Of a DNA stretch of 64,000 nucleotides, positions 13,369 to 23,882 are shown piece by piece (positions within the stretch are counted from its first letter, which is position 1; each line of letters begins with the position of its first letter). Source of the DNA: Massospora cicadina (Eukaryota > Entomophthoromycota > Entomophthoromycetes > Entomophthorales > Entomophthoraceae); the NCBI GenBank assembly GCA_022478985.1, contig JAKSZP010005280.1:248001-312000 (forward strand), written 5' to 3'. Under the pieces are notes generated by a model. It had not been told where the DNA came from. It saw only the letters and a list, made by a program, of their open reading frames with translations, and searched no databases. A program made the position numbers and the translations under genes.

Positions 13369-14064
13369 TTTTGGTTTTTAGGATTTTTTGGGCTCACTGG
13401 TGCTATTTTAACCTAAACTCCAACAAATAGGGGATTGTAACCACTAAAGATTATAAGATAAATAAAATATAAAATTAGAAAGTTGAATTTTTTATAGTTT
13501 TATCTGGTCCCGCAGGGGATAATAAATGAACCTCATACAATGTTATATCTTAGTAATTAAACTTACTTTGGGCTCAAAGAGAATACGCATTAAATAGTTT
13601 TTAGATTTAAGCTAAATAAGTAAATATGGTCATTTGACCTATTGAAGCCTTTGAATCTCACCTCGCTTTATTGGAAAGGCTGATGGAGGTTCATTATGGG
13701 TAGGACAAGCCCATGAGGTAATGTTTTAATAAATTTGAGCCAATCACTGTGTGAGAAAATATTTGCACTTTTTGGGATCCCTTCCAACCCTATAAAAGGG
13801 CAAGGTCTCCACGGTGTGTCTTGAATGATATTAGTGGTATGGCGGGGTGGGACAACAGAAGAGCTCCTTTGATTCTGCTGAGGAGTCAGAATATTTCAGT
13901 TACCTAAACACAAACCATTTGGCTGAGCTTTACTAATATTTATTGGATTTTTTTCCCCAATTCAAAGGATCTACTATGAATTGGCCAGGGTCTTTTGGCC
14001 AATTTTACAATTATTCTCATCCACAAAACTCTTCTCACAATATTGGAATTGCAATTGTCCAACA
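13369..14064 (-). repeat. Element A 3' LTR
   Basis: Matches 36659-37354 over its whole 696-bp length, for example GGCTCACTGGTGCTATTTTA and GGGGATTGTAACCACTAAAG. On the minus strand it starts TGTTGGACAATTGC. A sense-strand TATA candidate (CTATAAAAAA on the minus strand, near 13490) lies about 120 bp from the LTR end and could mark the U3/R junction. Confidence 0.85.
13791..13800 (+). promoter_or_regulatory. Antisense TATA box in element A LTR
   Basis: TATAAAAGGG on the plus strand, opposite to the direction of element A. The same box is kept at 37081-37090 in the other LTR. The flanks (CTTCCAACCC upstream, AAGGTCTCCAC downstream) are also shared. It could drive antisense transcription, but only the sequence match is seen. 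Confidence 0.35.
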
Positions 14065-14182
14065 CTGACCCCTTGAAGAAAGTTAGAGAAAGAGTAAGAG
14101 TGCAAAAATTGGCCCTGGACATGGTTAATGTTAACTCTGGTAGCCAGGGATTTTATAGAGTAATCATCCCCTCACTTATAGG
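14065..14182 (-). other. Element A internal remnant next to its 3' LTR
   Basis: Non-coding 3' end of A's internal region, between B and the LTR. On the minus strand it should join 23730-23882 once B is removed. The five bases before B (ATAGG, 14178-14182) nearly match those after B (ATAAG, 23730-23734). Confidence 0.55.
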
Positions 14183-15305
14183 TGTTGGGATTTTTGCCCA
14201 TATTCCTTCCTGCTAGATTACCTGGTATCACTAGGGGTAAATTCTCGAAGGCAAAGTGAATCAAAAATCGGTTGACCCAAGTTTCAGAGTAACTATGTTT
14301 GGGAGATTTTGTGATATCCGCCTGGTCATATCTGTCAGGGATCAATCTGAACAAATACTTAAGATCTCATTGGGCGGAGTTGCTGATATAATAGGGTCAT
14401 CTGATAGTGAATAACTATCAGGTGTACTGATTGGAATTTCAAATTCCATCACTGACTGATTGGGATTGAATAGCAAGTTGTGAGGCGAGTAATGCCACCT
14501 GCAACTAGTGAATCAATCAGATGGTGAGTGACCTGCCATAATAGGTTATAAGTCCCATTACCTGAGCAGGTCACTAGCCAAATATGGTTGGATTTCTTGG
14601 ATTGAGAGGAAAACGTTAAGACACATTTTCTGACTCTTTCCATTTGAGGTCTTGAGGATGTCCAATGACGGAATCCTAGCCAAAATGGGGAAGACCATCG
14701 CTGCTGAGATGAGGATGGGTGATTCAATGGCAACGGCTGCCATTTCATCAAAGAGGGTGTCAACTGAGGGTTAGACAGCCAAATTACCCACTATATATAT
14801 TTCTTAGGATCTACTATAAAAAACATTACTTATGAGAACAGTAATAATATCAATTTGGTATATAGTTAATCTATCATCAGCTTCTATTGTGTTGTTCTGT
14901 CTCAAGGATATTATTGCAGAGGGCAATAATTGGAAGACTCTCAGAGAGAAGAGTAAAGATCTGAGTGGGGATCTAAAAAAGAAGGAACCAAAATCAGGGA
15001 TAGCTGCTGACTGTGTGTTGGGCTGAAGAATACTGTCGCCAGGGTATTAAGCAAAGATCAGGTGGACAAGAACATAGGGAATGAATCCCTATGAGTATGA
15101 CATCACAAGTATTTAATCGGGAATACTGGCCAAGCGTTGGGCCAAAATATAATTCATACTCAACTATGGATAATAGTCTCCATACTATTATTGATTAATA
15201 ATTCATTTTACTATACAACGCGACAGAGTGCATGAGGAAACTGAACCAGTGCAGTAAAAAGGTTACTGGGTTGCTTGTCAATAACAACCAGACTATATTT
15301 TTACA
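14183..15305 (+). repeat. Element B 5' LTR
   Basis: Starts TGTTGGGATTTTTGCCCA and ends ATTTTTACA. It matches 22607-23729 and, inverted, both LTRs of element C. A TATATATA run near 14791 is a likely core promoter. The LTR ends just before the primer-binding site. Confidence 0.88.
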
Positions 15306-15325
15306 AGTTGGTGCTCATACAGGGG
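15306..15325 (+). other. Element B primer-binding site
   Basis: TTGGTGCTCATACAGGGG directly after the LTR end. It is a diverged form of TGGTGCTCACTAC found at the same place in elements A, C and E. Confidence 0.6.
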
Positions 15326-15349
15326 TAGTTGAGTTAAGAATCTATAAGA

Positions 15350-16619
15350 ATGTTGTACAAAGAAGAGCTACGCAAACTGTGGACCAAGTTAGCCACTGTA
15401 AACCAGAATGCCTTAAATTCAGTGGACCATTGGGAGTTCACAGCCTTGGAAGAACAAGTCGCCAAGGTGGAGGAAGGAATAGAGAATGTAGCAAGCTTTG
15501 GGAACAAGTTACTTGGTAAAGTAAACTCATTGAAGAAGAAAAAGGGGACCTCATTTGAGAGGTCTTATACCTGAAAATGGAGCAAGAATTGGATTGCGTT
15601 TGTTTAAGAAATTTTGGTGCGGATGTTGATAGATTAATCAAACAAGTGGAGGAACTTAAAGCTCACAAATGTGCTTGTGAGCCAGATATGGCAAGCGATG
15701 CCAAAGAAAGAAGTCCTCACATGATACTTGGGAAGTCAAATACCCCAAGGAACATGCAACCCACTTTTGCTGCCATTTTGGAGATGACACCCAAAGTCAC
15801 TCCGCAAGTTAGCCAAGTAGCTGAACCAAGAGAGTCGGCCATAAATAACTCAGAGGAATTTAGGGCAATGCTGATATGCCAACATTCCATCAGGATAACG
15901 CCCCAGCATCTTTCTGACTGTTTGACATGACCATGAATAGCTAGGGGGATCGTCAAAAGGCGTTGATGGTCATGAATTGCCATGACACCGACTGTCAAAA
16001 CTTAGTGTTACCTCACCTGGAGGGGGACAGCTGGTCATATGCTGAGGCAAAGGCGGCCATCATGAAAGAGTTTGGGAGTCCAACACGCATGTCAAAACAC
16101 AAGCAGGAATTTATGGGAATCCAGTTCCATAAAGATGAGTCTCTTTCTAGCTTCACAGATTGGTTTTACCAGGAGTCACAGATTCTGGCTGGAGAAAAAG
16201 TATTGGACAACTTTGATGCTAGAATCGCTTTGCAAGCAGCCCTTCAGCCCTATCACAATTTGCATCACATGATGTCTTCTGTGTTTGCGACGGAAATAAC
16301 TACCTTGCAAATGGAAGAAAACTTGTTGATTTTTGGAGTGACATTTGATGCCCCAAATAGAAGCTTCAAAACCAATCCAGTACAAAATCTGAATCCCACA
16401 AAGGAAAACGAAGGAGCTAAAGAGACGACCAATCAAACCGTGATGGGGAATAAGCCCAAAGAATTCAGACAGTTAAACAAGAAAGAAAAGGTCTGCTATC
16501 AGTGTGGCGGGAAAGGACATTTCGCCATGCACTTTAAAAAGCTGAAGGATCAGATCAATGTGGTCCAGGCCAAGGAGTCAGCAGCCACAAAGGATTTGGG
16601 AAAAGGGCCTGTGGCCTAG
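15350..16619 (+). pseudogene. Element B Gag, frameshifted
   Basis: Structural capsid protein of the element. A coiled-coil-like N terminus (15350-15574, ALEEQVAKVEEGIENV) continues after a frameshift at an A-rich run into 15577-15930 (VDRLIKQVEELKAHK). The capsid core is 15963-16619, with WSYAEAKAAIMKEFGSP and SSFTDWFYQESQIL typical of gypsy Gag. It ends with a zinc knuckle CYQCGGKGHFAMHF, where the last Cys of CX2CX4HX4C is replaced. Three frames and internal stops show that it is not translated as a whole. Confidence 0.75.
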
Positions 16620-16666
16620 ATGGGAAACAGTCTAGAGCTGCGAAGAAACCTGTTCCTCCCAACATT

Positions 16667-17400
16667 ATGAATGAAGAAATTGATATCAGCGATCTGTTCA
16701 TAGATGACAAGCGGGATCATCTGTATCAAGTGGTCAATATGGATGTAAATGCCATGACCAGAGCTGGGGCAAAGAGAATTAACCCTGAGATAACAAGGAA
16801 GTTGCCCAGCCATACGCCTGACAACTGGAAGACAAAATTTAAACTTCTGAGAATCCTGAAGAGTTATCTGATGTCCGTTTAGATGAGGCTAATTTATCTA
16901 TCCCCCTCAGCACAATAAAGGAATCATTGTCTGATTTATCAGCGCAAATTATTCACACCCTAGGTTTGGCTAATAACACCGCTATTCACTCAGTAAACAC
17001 TATATTACAATACTCTGAGTGTATGTATATAGACATGCAAGTTAATTGAGTATGGGTGAGGGTGATTGTCAACAGCAGAGCACCTATCAATATTGTTTCG
17101 ACCAAGCTGGTAAAGAGGATGAAGATCTCGCCAGAATTGTAGCACAAAAGAGAATACAGGACAGCTGGGCCAAACACCACCGTTTCCTGTGGAGCGTATA
17201 GTGCACTACCACTATGATTAGGGTTATTGGTGGTATCTGCGCCAGCAATAGTTTTGGCAAACCAAAACTATGACATTCTGATTGGAACGGAGTTTCTACA
17301 TAAATATGGAGTTAAATGTAACTTTGAGGATAATATGTTGACCATCTTGGTCAGACATTATCATTGCTCTATCAGAAGGATGGAGAAGCTCCACTGAATA
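16667..17400 (+). pseudogene. Element B protease, active site lost
   Basis: Retropepsin region. The active-site segment reads VNSRAPINIVSTKLVK at about 17065-17115, where the family motif is D-S/T-G-A: Asp has become Asn (GTC-AAC, a likely CpG change) and Gly has become Arg. The C-terminal flap side is seen as NYDILIGTEFLHKYG near 17265-17310. Several stops separate the pieces. Confidence 0.7.
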
Positions 17401-17711
17401 GGAGAAACAACTTCATCAATCTAATATACAATGATGGCATTGTCCCAATTTGGTACCAATTAGTTGGTAGGAAGTGACATGAAATGCTGGCGGAAATCCT
17501 GGAGAACTGGGGAATTCCACTAAGGATCAATAATGAGAGGACCATACTGGCTGGATCGCAGATAATAATTGACATGGGGTTGACATTGGAGATACCTGAG
17601 CTGTTGTATGGGGAGATCAGAAGCCCCTGGAAGAAGTCCAGAGTGGAGCCACGGGTGGCTCCTGGGATAATAATGCCAGGCCATGGAGAAATTTGAGTTC
17701 TCCTGGCGAAT

Positions 17712-18600
17712 TTGAGTAAAAAACTAATAAAGATCAAGAGGAATCATATCATTGCATCTGTTCATCTGATTCTAACGGCCAAATTGAGAAGATTCCATGA
17801 TTTTGGGTCTCTCAATGAAATGGGATTACTGGCCGGGGTAACCAAAAGTATCAACCTATTGGTTGATCAAAAGCAGCTCGCTGATCTTTCAGAAGGCCAG
17901 CAAGAGGAGATGCTCAAACTATTTGAAAAGTATTGGGAAGTGTTTGCTCAGGACAACCACAATTTGGGATGTGCACAAGACATGATCTACAAGGTTGACA
18001 CTGGGGAAAATTTGCTGATAAGGATGAGACTGATCCGACGATCAAAAGCTGCCAAAGCGGTATTGGAGGATGAAATCAGCAAACTAGTGAATAATGGGCT
18101 TCTAGTTCCATCATTAAGTCCCTGGGAGAGTCCAATTCTGATTGTGAAGAAGAGGGATGGATTTACCCGGCTGGTGATTGACCACCAAAGGCTGAACAAA
18201 ATTTACAAAGAAGGATTTGTATCCCCTAACAAGGATCAATGATGCGCTAAATCATTTAGGAGAAGTGAAGTGATTCTCTGCAATGAATCTGATCTCAGGA
18301 TATTGGCAGATTGACTTGCCAAAGGAAGACCAAAAAATGCATAATTATTACTATTCAGGGGCTTCACCAACCGATGAGGATTCCCCAGGGTCATCTAGTA
18401 CTAAAAAAAAGAGGATGCCCCAGGGTCTATGCAATGCGCCTGCAACGTTCCAGAGGGCCATGGATGCGATATAAGCGACTTGAAGTTGTTGTGCATCCTG
18501 GTATATCTGAATGATATTAATATGTTCAGTAGGATGTTTACTGATCACCTACACCACTTGGAAGAAGTATTTAAGTGACTATCTGCAGCTAACCTGAAGA
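17712..18600 (+). pseudogene. Element B reverse transcriptase, broken
   Basis: N-terminal part 17712-18242 contains VNNGLLVPSLSPWESPILIV and KRDGFTRLVIDHQRLN, the start of the gypsy RT domain. The palm continues at 18283-18474 with LISGYWQIDL and MPQGLCNAPATFQRAMDAI. Between them a stretch of about 20 residues (GASPTDEDSPGSSSTKKK) replaces the usual FxTxxGxYE segment. The catalytic box reads YLND (18501-18512) instead of YLDD. Confidence 0.8.
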
Positions 18601-18744
18601 TCAAGCCAAGGAAGTACCACTTCTTTAAGAAAGAGTTGTAATACCTGGGATCCGTAATCAACTCCAGTGGATTTCAGCTGCAAAACCCAGAAGATAGCCG
18701 CCATAGATCAGATGGCTGTACTTAAGAGTGTCTGAGACATCCAA

Positions 18745-19330
18745 GTGTTCCTTGGGATGGTCAGATACTACAGAAGATTTTTTTGGGATTTTTCCCAAAT
18801 AGCTGAGCCATTATTGCATTTATTGAAGGATCTGAAAAAAGGATTCATATGGAATGAAGAGGCCCAGGACTCCTTTGATAAGTTACGCCAGTATTTGATA
18901 GATTTTTCAATTCTGAACTATCTGAATTTCGATTGGGAGTTTATTATTCAAACTGATGCTTTGTTAATGGTAATTGGTGCCATACTGAGCCAAGTGACAA
19001 ACTTGGGGATGATCATCCTGTGGCATATGTGAGCCAGACACTCTCAGCCAATGAGAGGAACTATACTGTGACTGAGAGTGAATGCCTTGCAGTTATTTAT
19101 GCATGCAAGAAGTTTCAGGTGTATGTCCATGGAACACACTTTAAGGTGATAATGGACCACTCTTTGCTGCATTGACTGCACAATTTAAGAGAGCTGGAAG
19201 GACAACTGACACAATGGGCACTTAAGCTACAGGCTTATGATTATGAGATTGTCCACTGAGTGGGGGCTTATCACCAGAATGCAGATGGCTTATTGCGGTT
19301 GCCAATGGTCCAGATGGTATACCCGCAGGC
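18745..19330 (+). pseudogene. Element B RT connection and RNase H, broken
   Basis: FLGMVRYYRRFFWDFSQIAEP marks the RT thumb/connection, and WEFIIQTDALLMVIGAILSQ marks the RNase H start. After a frameshift the sequence still reads VYVHGTHFKVIMDHSLLH and HQNADGL, the usual C-terminal end. Stops and shifts prevent function. Confidence 0.72.
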
Positions 19331-19449
19331 GGTTAAGCTATTTAAGAGAATGATCAAAGGAAAAATTGGGGATGAGCCCTGAGAAATACAAGGTGCACTT
19401 TGAAAAGCGATGGAAAACACTGAGACTATGGATGAACAAGTATTCAAGA

Positions 19450-20530
19450 TGATCAATGGGAAGCATTTTTATTCCTGAAACTGTCATAAAGAGCAGCGAT
19501 AGTACAAGCAGCTCACAAGGTTGTCAGGCATGGAGGCCTGAGAAAAACAACTGACCATATTTGCCAGTATTATAATGGGAATCAATCAACTATGATGTCT
19601 CAGATTATCTAGCTTGTTGTGTGGAGTGCCAGCTGCACAAACTACATAAGGATACAATTGGATACCAACTGGTCCACCCTGTATTTGCCTGGCACACAGT
19701 GTCCATTGACATGATGGGACCGTTGACAATGAGCACAGGGGGAGTCAAGTACATCATAGTTGCCATCAACCATCTGACAAAATGGGTTGAGATGAAGGCC
19801 CTAATGAGAGTAGATGCTATCAGTACTGCGAGGTTCATCCTGGATCAAGTGGTTTACCAGCACGGATTTCCGCAGGTCCTGCTTAGCAACAATGGGACCA
19901 ACTTCATGTCTCATGTGATCCTGAGATTAAATGAGATAATGGGAATCCAAGGAGTCATTTCAGTACCTTACTGGCCAGAGACAAACGGACTGGTAGAATG
20001 GGTCAACGGAATGCTGGCTGTGATGATGAGGAAGCTAGTCGCAGGGAGAACTTTTACGTGGGGAACATACCTGAGTTTGGTGATGTTTGCCTACAATATT
20101 AGTCATCATACAGCGACAGAGAAGATGGAGTTTTGATTGTTATATGGAAGAAATGCCGCGTTGCCACCGATTTTATATTTGGTGGTGGAACCTACATTGG
20201 GGAAGAGTACTGAGCAATACCTGAACTGACTGATGAGTATCTTGATTGATATGCAATTGCAAGCATTTGATATAACCTTGAAGAAAAGGATATGAGCAAA
20301 ATTGATGGACGACAAGAACTGACCGGCCTTAGAAGAATATCGAATAGAAAAAAGAGTTCCCTATTGCAATATGCATAGTATCAGATGAAGGAACAAATTA
20401 GATGCTTTGCAGTTGGGTCCATTCAAAATTGATTGCCAAGATGGTGACTGATGCTTATTCCATAAAGAATCTCTTGGATGGAAGAGTTGTGAATTGAGTC
20501 CATGCTAAATATTTAAAGTGTTGGATCAAT
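19450..20530 (+). pseudogene. Element B integrase, D-N-E
   Basis: The zinc-binding N terminus is degenerate (AHKVVRHGGLRK, then CCVECQL near 19615). The catalytic core is open at 19621-20136: first Asp in VSIDMMGPL, second position LLSNNGTNF (normally SDNG, so Asp to Asn), and Glu in NGLVEWVNG. The C-terminal part after 20136 is broken but keeps LGPFKI near 20415 and VHAKYLKCWI near 20500. Confidence 0.82.
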
Positions 20531-20555
20531 TAAGGTAAAAAAAGAGTTTCCTGAA

Positions 20556-20734
20556 GGACTAATGAACCATTAAGTTGGTCATGTCCAGATGATTAGGTCA
20601 AGTCCAATAAAAGGACCCTGAACCAATCTAGATGGTTAATTCTGAAAAAGGACATCTGAACCATAGAAAACTGGCAGGTTTAAGTACCCAGGACCCAGTT
20701 TGAGGGAAAAATAAAAAAGATGGACTGATGAACC
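20556..20734 (+). repeat. Post-integrase repeated box GGACnnnTGAACC (B)
   Basis: Four copies of a short box in 180 bp: GGACTAATGAACC, GGACCCTGAACC, GGACATCTGAACC and GGACTGATGAACC (20556, 20613, 20650, 20722). The same cluster is found inverted in element C at 26876-27046 and again at 29640-29819. It lies outside any intact frame. Function unknown. Confidence 0.6.
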
Positions 20735-20955
20735 AAAGCAAGGTCAAGTCCCATAGGAAAAAGAAGAATCAAGATAAAAAATGATAAAAGATATTGGAAA
20801 AAAGATTATAAACCGCATAGAGAAAAAAAGCCAATACATTTTTATAATTTTTATTAATTGTCCTCAGTATGGGGATGATTACGCCTATGTCACCTCATGG
20901 AGGAGGGAGGATGGATCGTGGTAGGAATGAACAGCCCATCGAAATCAATATGTAA

Positions 20956-22026
20956 TCAGATGCTAGTGAGGGTGAGACCTACATGAAACCACGTTCTTTG
21001 AGTGAACGCTAAGCCCTGCGAAAAAGCAACTAGGGGAAGGGAAATTGAGATGTCAGATGAAGCCAATTGCAAAACCCCAGAGCAGGGAGAAAAGCAACAG
21101 TATAAGAAGAGGCAATTGGAAAATAAACCTGAGTAATCCTGATACAGTACCAGAGCCAGAAGATTAGTCCTGGGCGCCTGATGATGGGCTTCATCAAGGA
21201 CACTGGACATGTGGGCTGGCAACAAAAAAGGGATGCTTGACAGGGGTTGTCAAATCATGCCCCCTATCAACGCCATCAGCAGAAGATACCAATGGGAAGT
21301 GCCAGAGAAGAGATAGTCATTCAGGGAGCAGATTGCATCCTGCAAGTAATGACTACGGGCTTCTCAGAAGCTAAAGCTGAATGAACAGTGGAACCCAGGC
21401 AAGGCTGGAAGCTTGGTAGACAAACTTTGAAGAACTTGGCCAGCAAAACGAAGAGCATAAGTGGCAGTATCCAGATCCAAAATGTTATCCAGATCAGAGG
21501 GATTCAGTGCTAGAGTCAAAGCCTCAGTGGCTTGGGCCTGGAGTTCAGCGTAGGGGAGCTCAAAGTGAATACTGTTACTGATGGTGAGCTCAGTAGCCAG
21601 AAAAGTGGGTTTGTATTATTGACTGAGTCATAAGAGGAACTCAGGGAGCAGGTCCGACCCAGCAAGAAATGAGTGATCAAGAGCAACCAGCATATTCTCT
21701 GGAGCATCTATGATGATGGTTGGAGCATCAGCAAAAGGATCCGAGTCCAGGAGAGTTTTGAAGTCTAACTCTGGAATTAACAGCAGAGGAAGAATCAGCT
21801 GCGAGCTGTTTGAAATGATAGCCAGCCTGGTTTTGGAGGGATTAGTTACCGTTTCTGGTAGTTTGAGGGAAGGACTAGATGCTGGCACCAGACTAGGTGT
21901 ATTAGTCCTGGAAGGACCATAAATTAGGTTCCACCAAGCATCCCAACTCATCTGCTGGAAGAGACGGAGGTCTGGATCAGACAAACTATTCAGAGGCTGC
22001 TGTTATCACAACTTAGAATTTGACAT
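20956..22026 (-). pseudogene. Conserved antisense ORF 2 of element B
   Basis: Read against the element's direction, this is one frame of 357 codons with no indel, interrupted by about six stops (TGA/TAA) that can each arise by one transition. It starts ATGTCAAATTC, preceded by a TATATAAG box. Recognisable segments in order: LFQQMSWDAWWNLIYGPSR, KLPETVTNPS, KTLLDSDPF, DAPENMLVALDHSFLAGSD, YAELQAQATEALTLALNP, SHWYLLLMALIGGMI (hydrophobic, possible membrane helix), AHMSSVLDEAHHQ and SQGLAFTQRTWFHVG. Element C carries the same protein in the corresponding place. I do not recognise the family. The element's sense strand has no comparable frame here. Confidence 0.6.
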
Positions 22027-22052
22027 ATGAGATGGACGAGAGGGGGATGTCA

Positions 22053-22062
22053 GACTTATATA
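22053..22062 (-). promoter_or_regulatory. TATA box before antisense ORF 2 (B)
   Basis: TATATAAG on the minus strand, about 30 bp before the ATG at 22026. Element C has CATATAAG at the equivalent place (25543-25550). The spacing is conserved in both copies. Confidence 0.4.
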
Positions 22063-22288
22063 GAAATTGGCATTATGCACTCTACAATCCATTAAGCTCC
22101 AATTTTGGAGAAATTAATCCCAAAATTAATGGGATAAGCTCTCCAAGGGAAGAATTAGGAATGACTTAAGCCAAGAGGTTATGAGAGAAACAACAAGGCG
22201 AATAAGTAGGAAAGTATTCTTAATTGAGCTGTGAAATGAACATTGTCAGCAGGAGTCTCCTGTCTAGGACAAGTAGAAAATCAGGAAA

Positions 22289-22562
22289 TCAAGGACACCG
22301 GACCAAGAATCCTGAATATGACAGCAGGTCATATACCCTGATAGGGGGAAAACTGGATCCTGGGACTAAGTTCGTCACAAGTAAACTGATCAGCCCAGCA
22401 CAACAGCAGGTCAAGGGGACCGCGCTCTGAGAAGGTGGTAGCGAGGAGGAAGAGGAAGAATGCCATATGCCAAAGGTCATCCTGAGCAGCATTAGTATTG
22501 ACAAGTGTACTCCGCTTGAACCAATGAAATATTTGACCTAGTGTTTGAAGCAGTGTTCTCAC
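22289..22562 (-). pseudogene. Conserved antisense ORF 1 of element B
   Basis: A small antisense frame of about 90 codons beginning ATGAGAACAC just inside the 3' LTR. Conserved segments shared with C are FLFLLAT (hydrophobic), SERGP, ADQFTCD and YDLLSYSGFLVRCP, followed by a stop at the same place in both copies. One single-base shift in B near 22330 splits it into two overlapping frames. Family not recognised. It may be a separate small protein or the upstream part of antisense ORF 2. Confidence 0.45.
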
Positions 22563-22591
22563 GCCCCAGTCCTTTTCTCACTGGAAATCTA

Positions 22592-22604
22592 GGCAAGAGG
22601 GGGA
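22592..22604 (+). other. Element B polypurine tract
   Basis: GGCAAGAGGGGGA immediately before the 3' LTR, the expected plus-strand priming site. C has GGCAAGAGGGATGG at the same position. Confidence 0.65.
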
Positions 22605-22606
22605 TG

Positions 22607-23729
22607 TGTTAGGATTTTTGCCCATTCCCAGCCAGCTAGATTACCTGGTATTGCTAGGGGAAAATTACCTAAGGCGAAGTGAATTGGAAATCAGTTTGAC
22701 CTGAGTTTTTGAGTAACTACGTTTGGGGGATTTTGGGATATCTGCCTGGTTTTATCCATCAGGGATTGATCCGGACAGATACTTAAGATCTCATTGGGCA
22801 GAGCTTCCAATGAAATAGGGGCATCTAATAGTGATTAACTATCAGGTGTACTGATTGGGATTGGTCAGGTTTCATCACTGACTGATTGGGAATGAGTAGC
22901 AAGTTGTGAGGCGAATGATGCCACCAGCAACTAGTGAATCAATCAGTTGGTTCATGACCTGCCTTAATGGGTAATAAGTCCCAATACCTAATCAGATCAC
23001 TAGCCAAATATGGTTGGTTTGATTGGAATAAGAGGAAAACGTTAGGGACACATTTTCTGACTCTTTCTGTTTGAGGTCGCGAGGATGTCCAATGATGGTT
23101 TCCTAGCCATTAAGGGGAAGACCATCACTGCTGAGATGAGGATGGGTGATTCAATGGCAACAACTGCCATTTCATCAAAGAGGGTGTTAACTGAGGGTTA
23201 GACAGCCAAATTACCCACTATATATATTCCCTAGAATTTAATATTAAAAAATTATTTATGAGAACAGTAATAATATCAATTTGTATATAGTTAATCTGTC
23301 ATTAGCTTCTATTGTGTTGTTCTGTCTCAAGGATATTATTGCAGAGGGCAATAATTGGAAGACTCTCAGAGAGAAGAGTAAAGATCCAAGTGGGGATCTA
23401 GAGAAGAAGGAACCACAATCAGGTATAGCTGCTGACTGTGTGTTGGGCTGAATAAGACTGTCACTAGGGTATCTCAGCGAAGATCAAGTGGACAAGAACA
23501 TAGGGAATGAATCCCTATGAGTATGACATCATGAGTATTTAATCAGGAATACTGGCCAAGCGTTGGGCTAAAATATAATTCATACTCAACTATGGATAAT
23601 AGTTTTATACTATTATTGATTAATAATTCATTTTACTATACAACACAATGAAGTGCACGAGGAAATTGAACTTGTGCAGTAAAAATGTTACTAGTTGATT
23701 GCTGATAACAACCAGAGCAAATTTTTACA
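22607..23729 (+). repeat. Element B 3' LTR
   Basis: 1,123 bp, the same length as the 5' LTR. Starts TGTTAGGATTTTTGCCCA and ends ATTTTTACA. Followed by ATAAG, the degenerate target-site duplication. Confidence 0.88.
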
Positions 23730-23882
23730 ATAAGTAATGACAAAAGGGCCTTCCCAGATAGGCTCAAGCTTCTCACCTCTGGGAGTTATATGATTATGGT
23801 AGTATAGCACCGAGTTTGACACTTGGAAAGTAGTTAGAGGAGGCCAGAGCTTGTTAGCTGCTTGACCCTTTTTGTGACCATC
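23730..23882 (-). pseudogene. Element A integrase C-terminal fragment between B and C
   Basis: On the minus strand 23767-23741 reads EPIWEGPFVI, the GPF/Y module at the end of gypsy integrases. It belongs to element A and is cut off on one side by C and on the other by B. It ends with CCATC, one half of C's target-site duplication. Confidence 0.65.

Larger units (their letters stand above)
14183..23729 (+). mobile_element. Ty3/gypsy element B, inserted in A
   Basis: Plus-strand gypsy element with two LTRs of equal length (1,123 bp each), primer-binding site at 15306, Gag, protease, RT, RNase H, integrase, a post-integrase block of repeated boxes, an antisense coding module (20956-22562), a polypurine tract and the 3' LTR. 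Flanks ATAGG and ATAAG are a five-base target-site duplication with one change. Catalytic Asp residues of protease, RT and integrase are all changed to Asn, so it is inactive. Confidence 0.88.
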
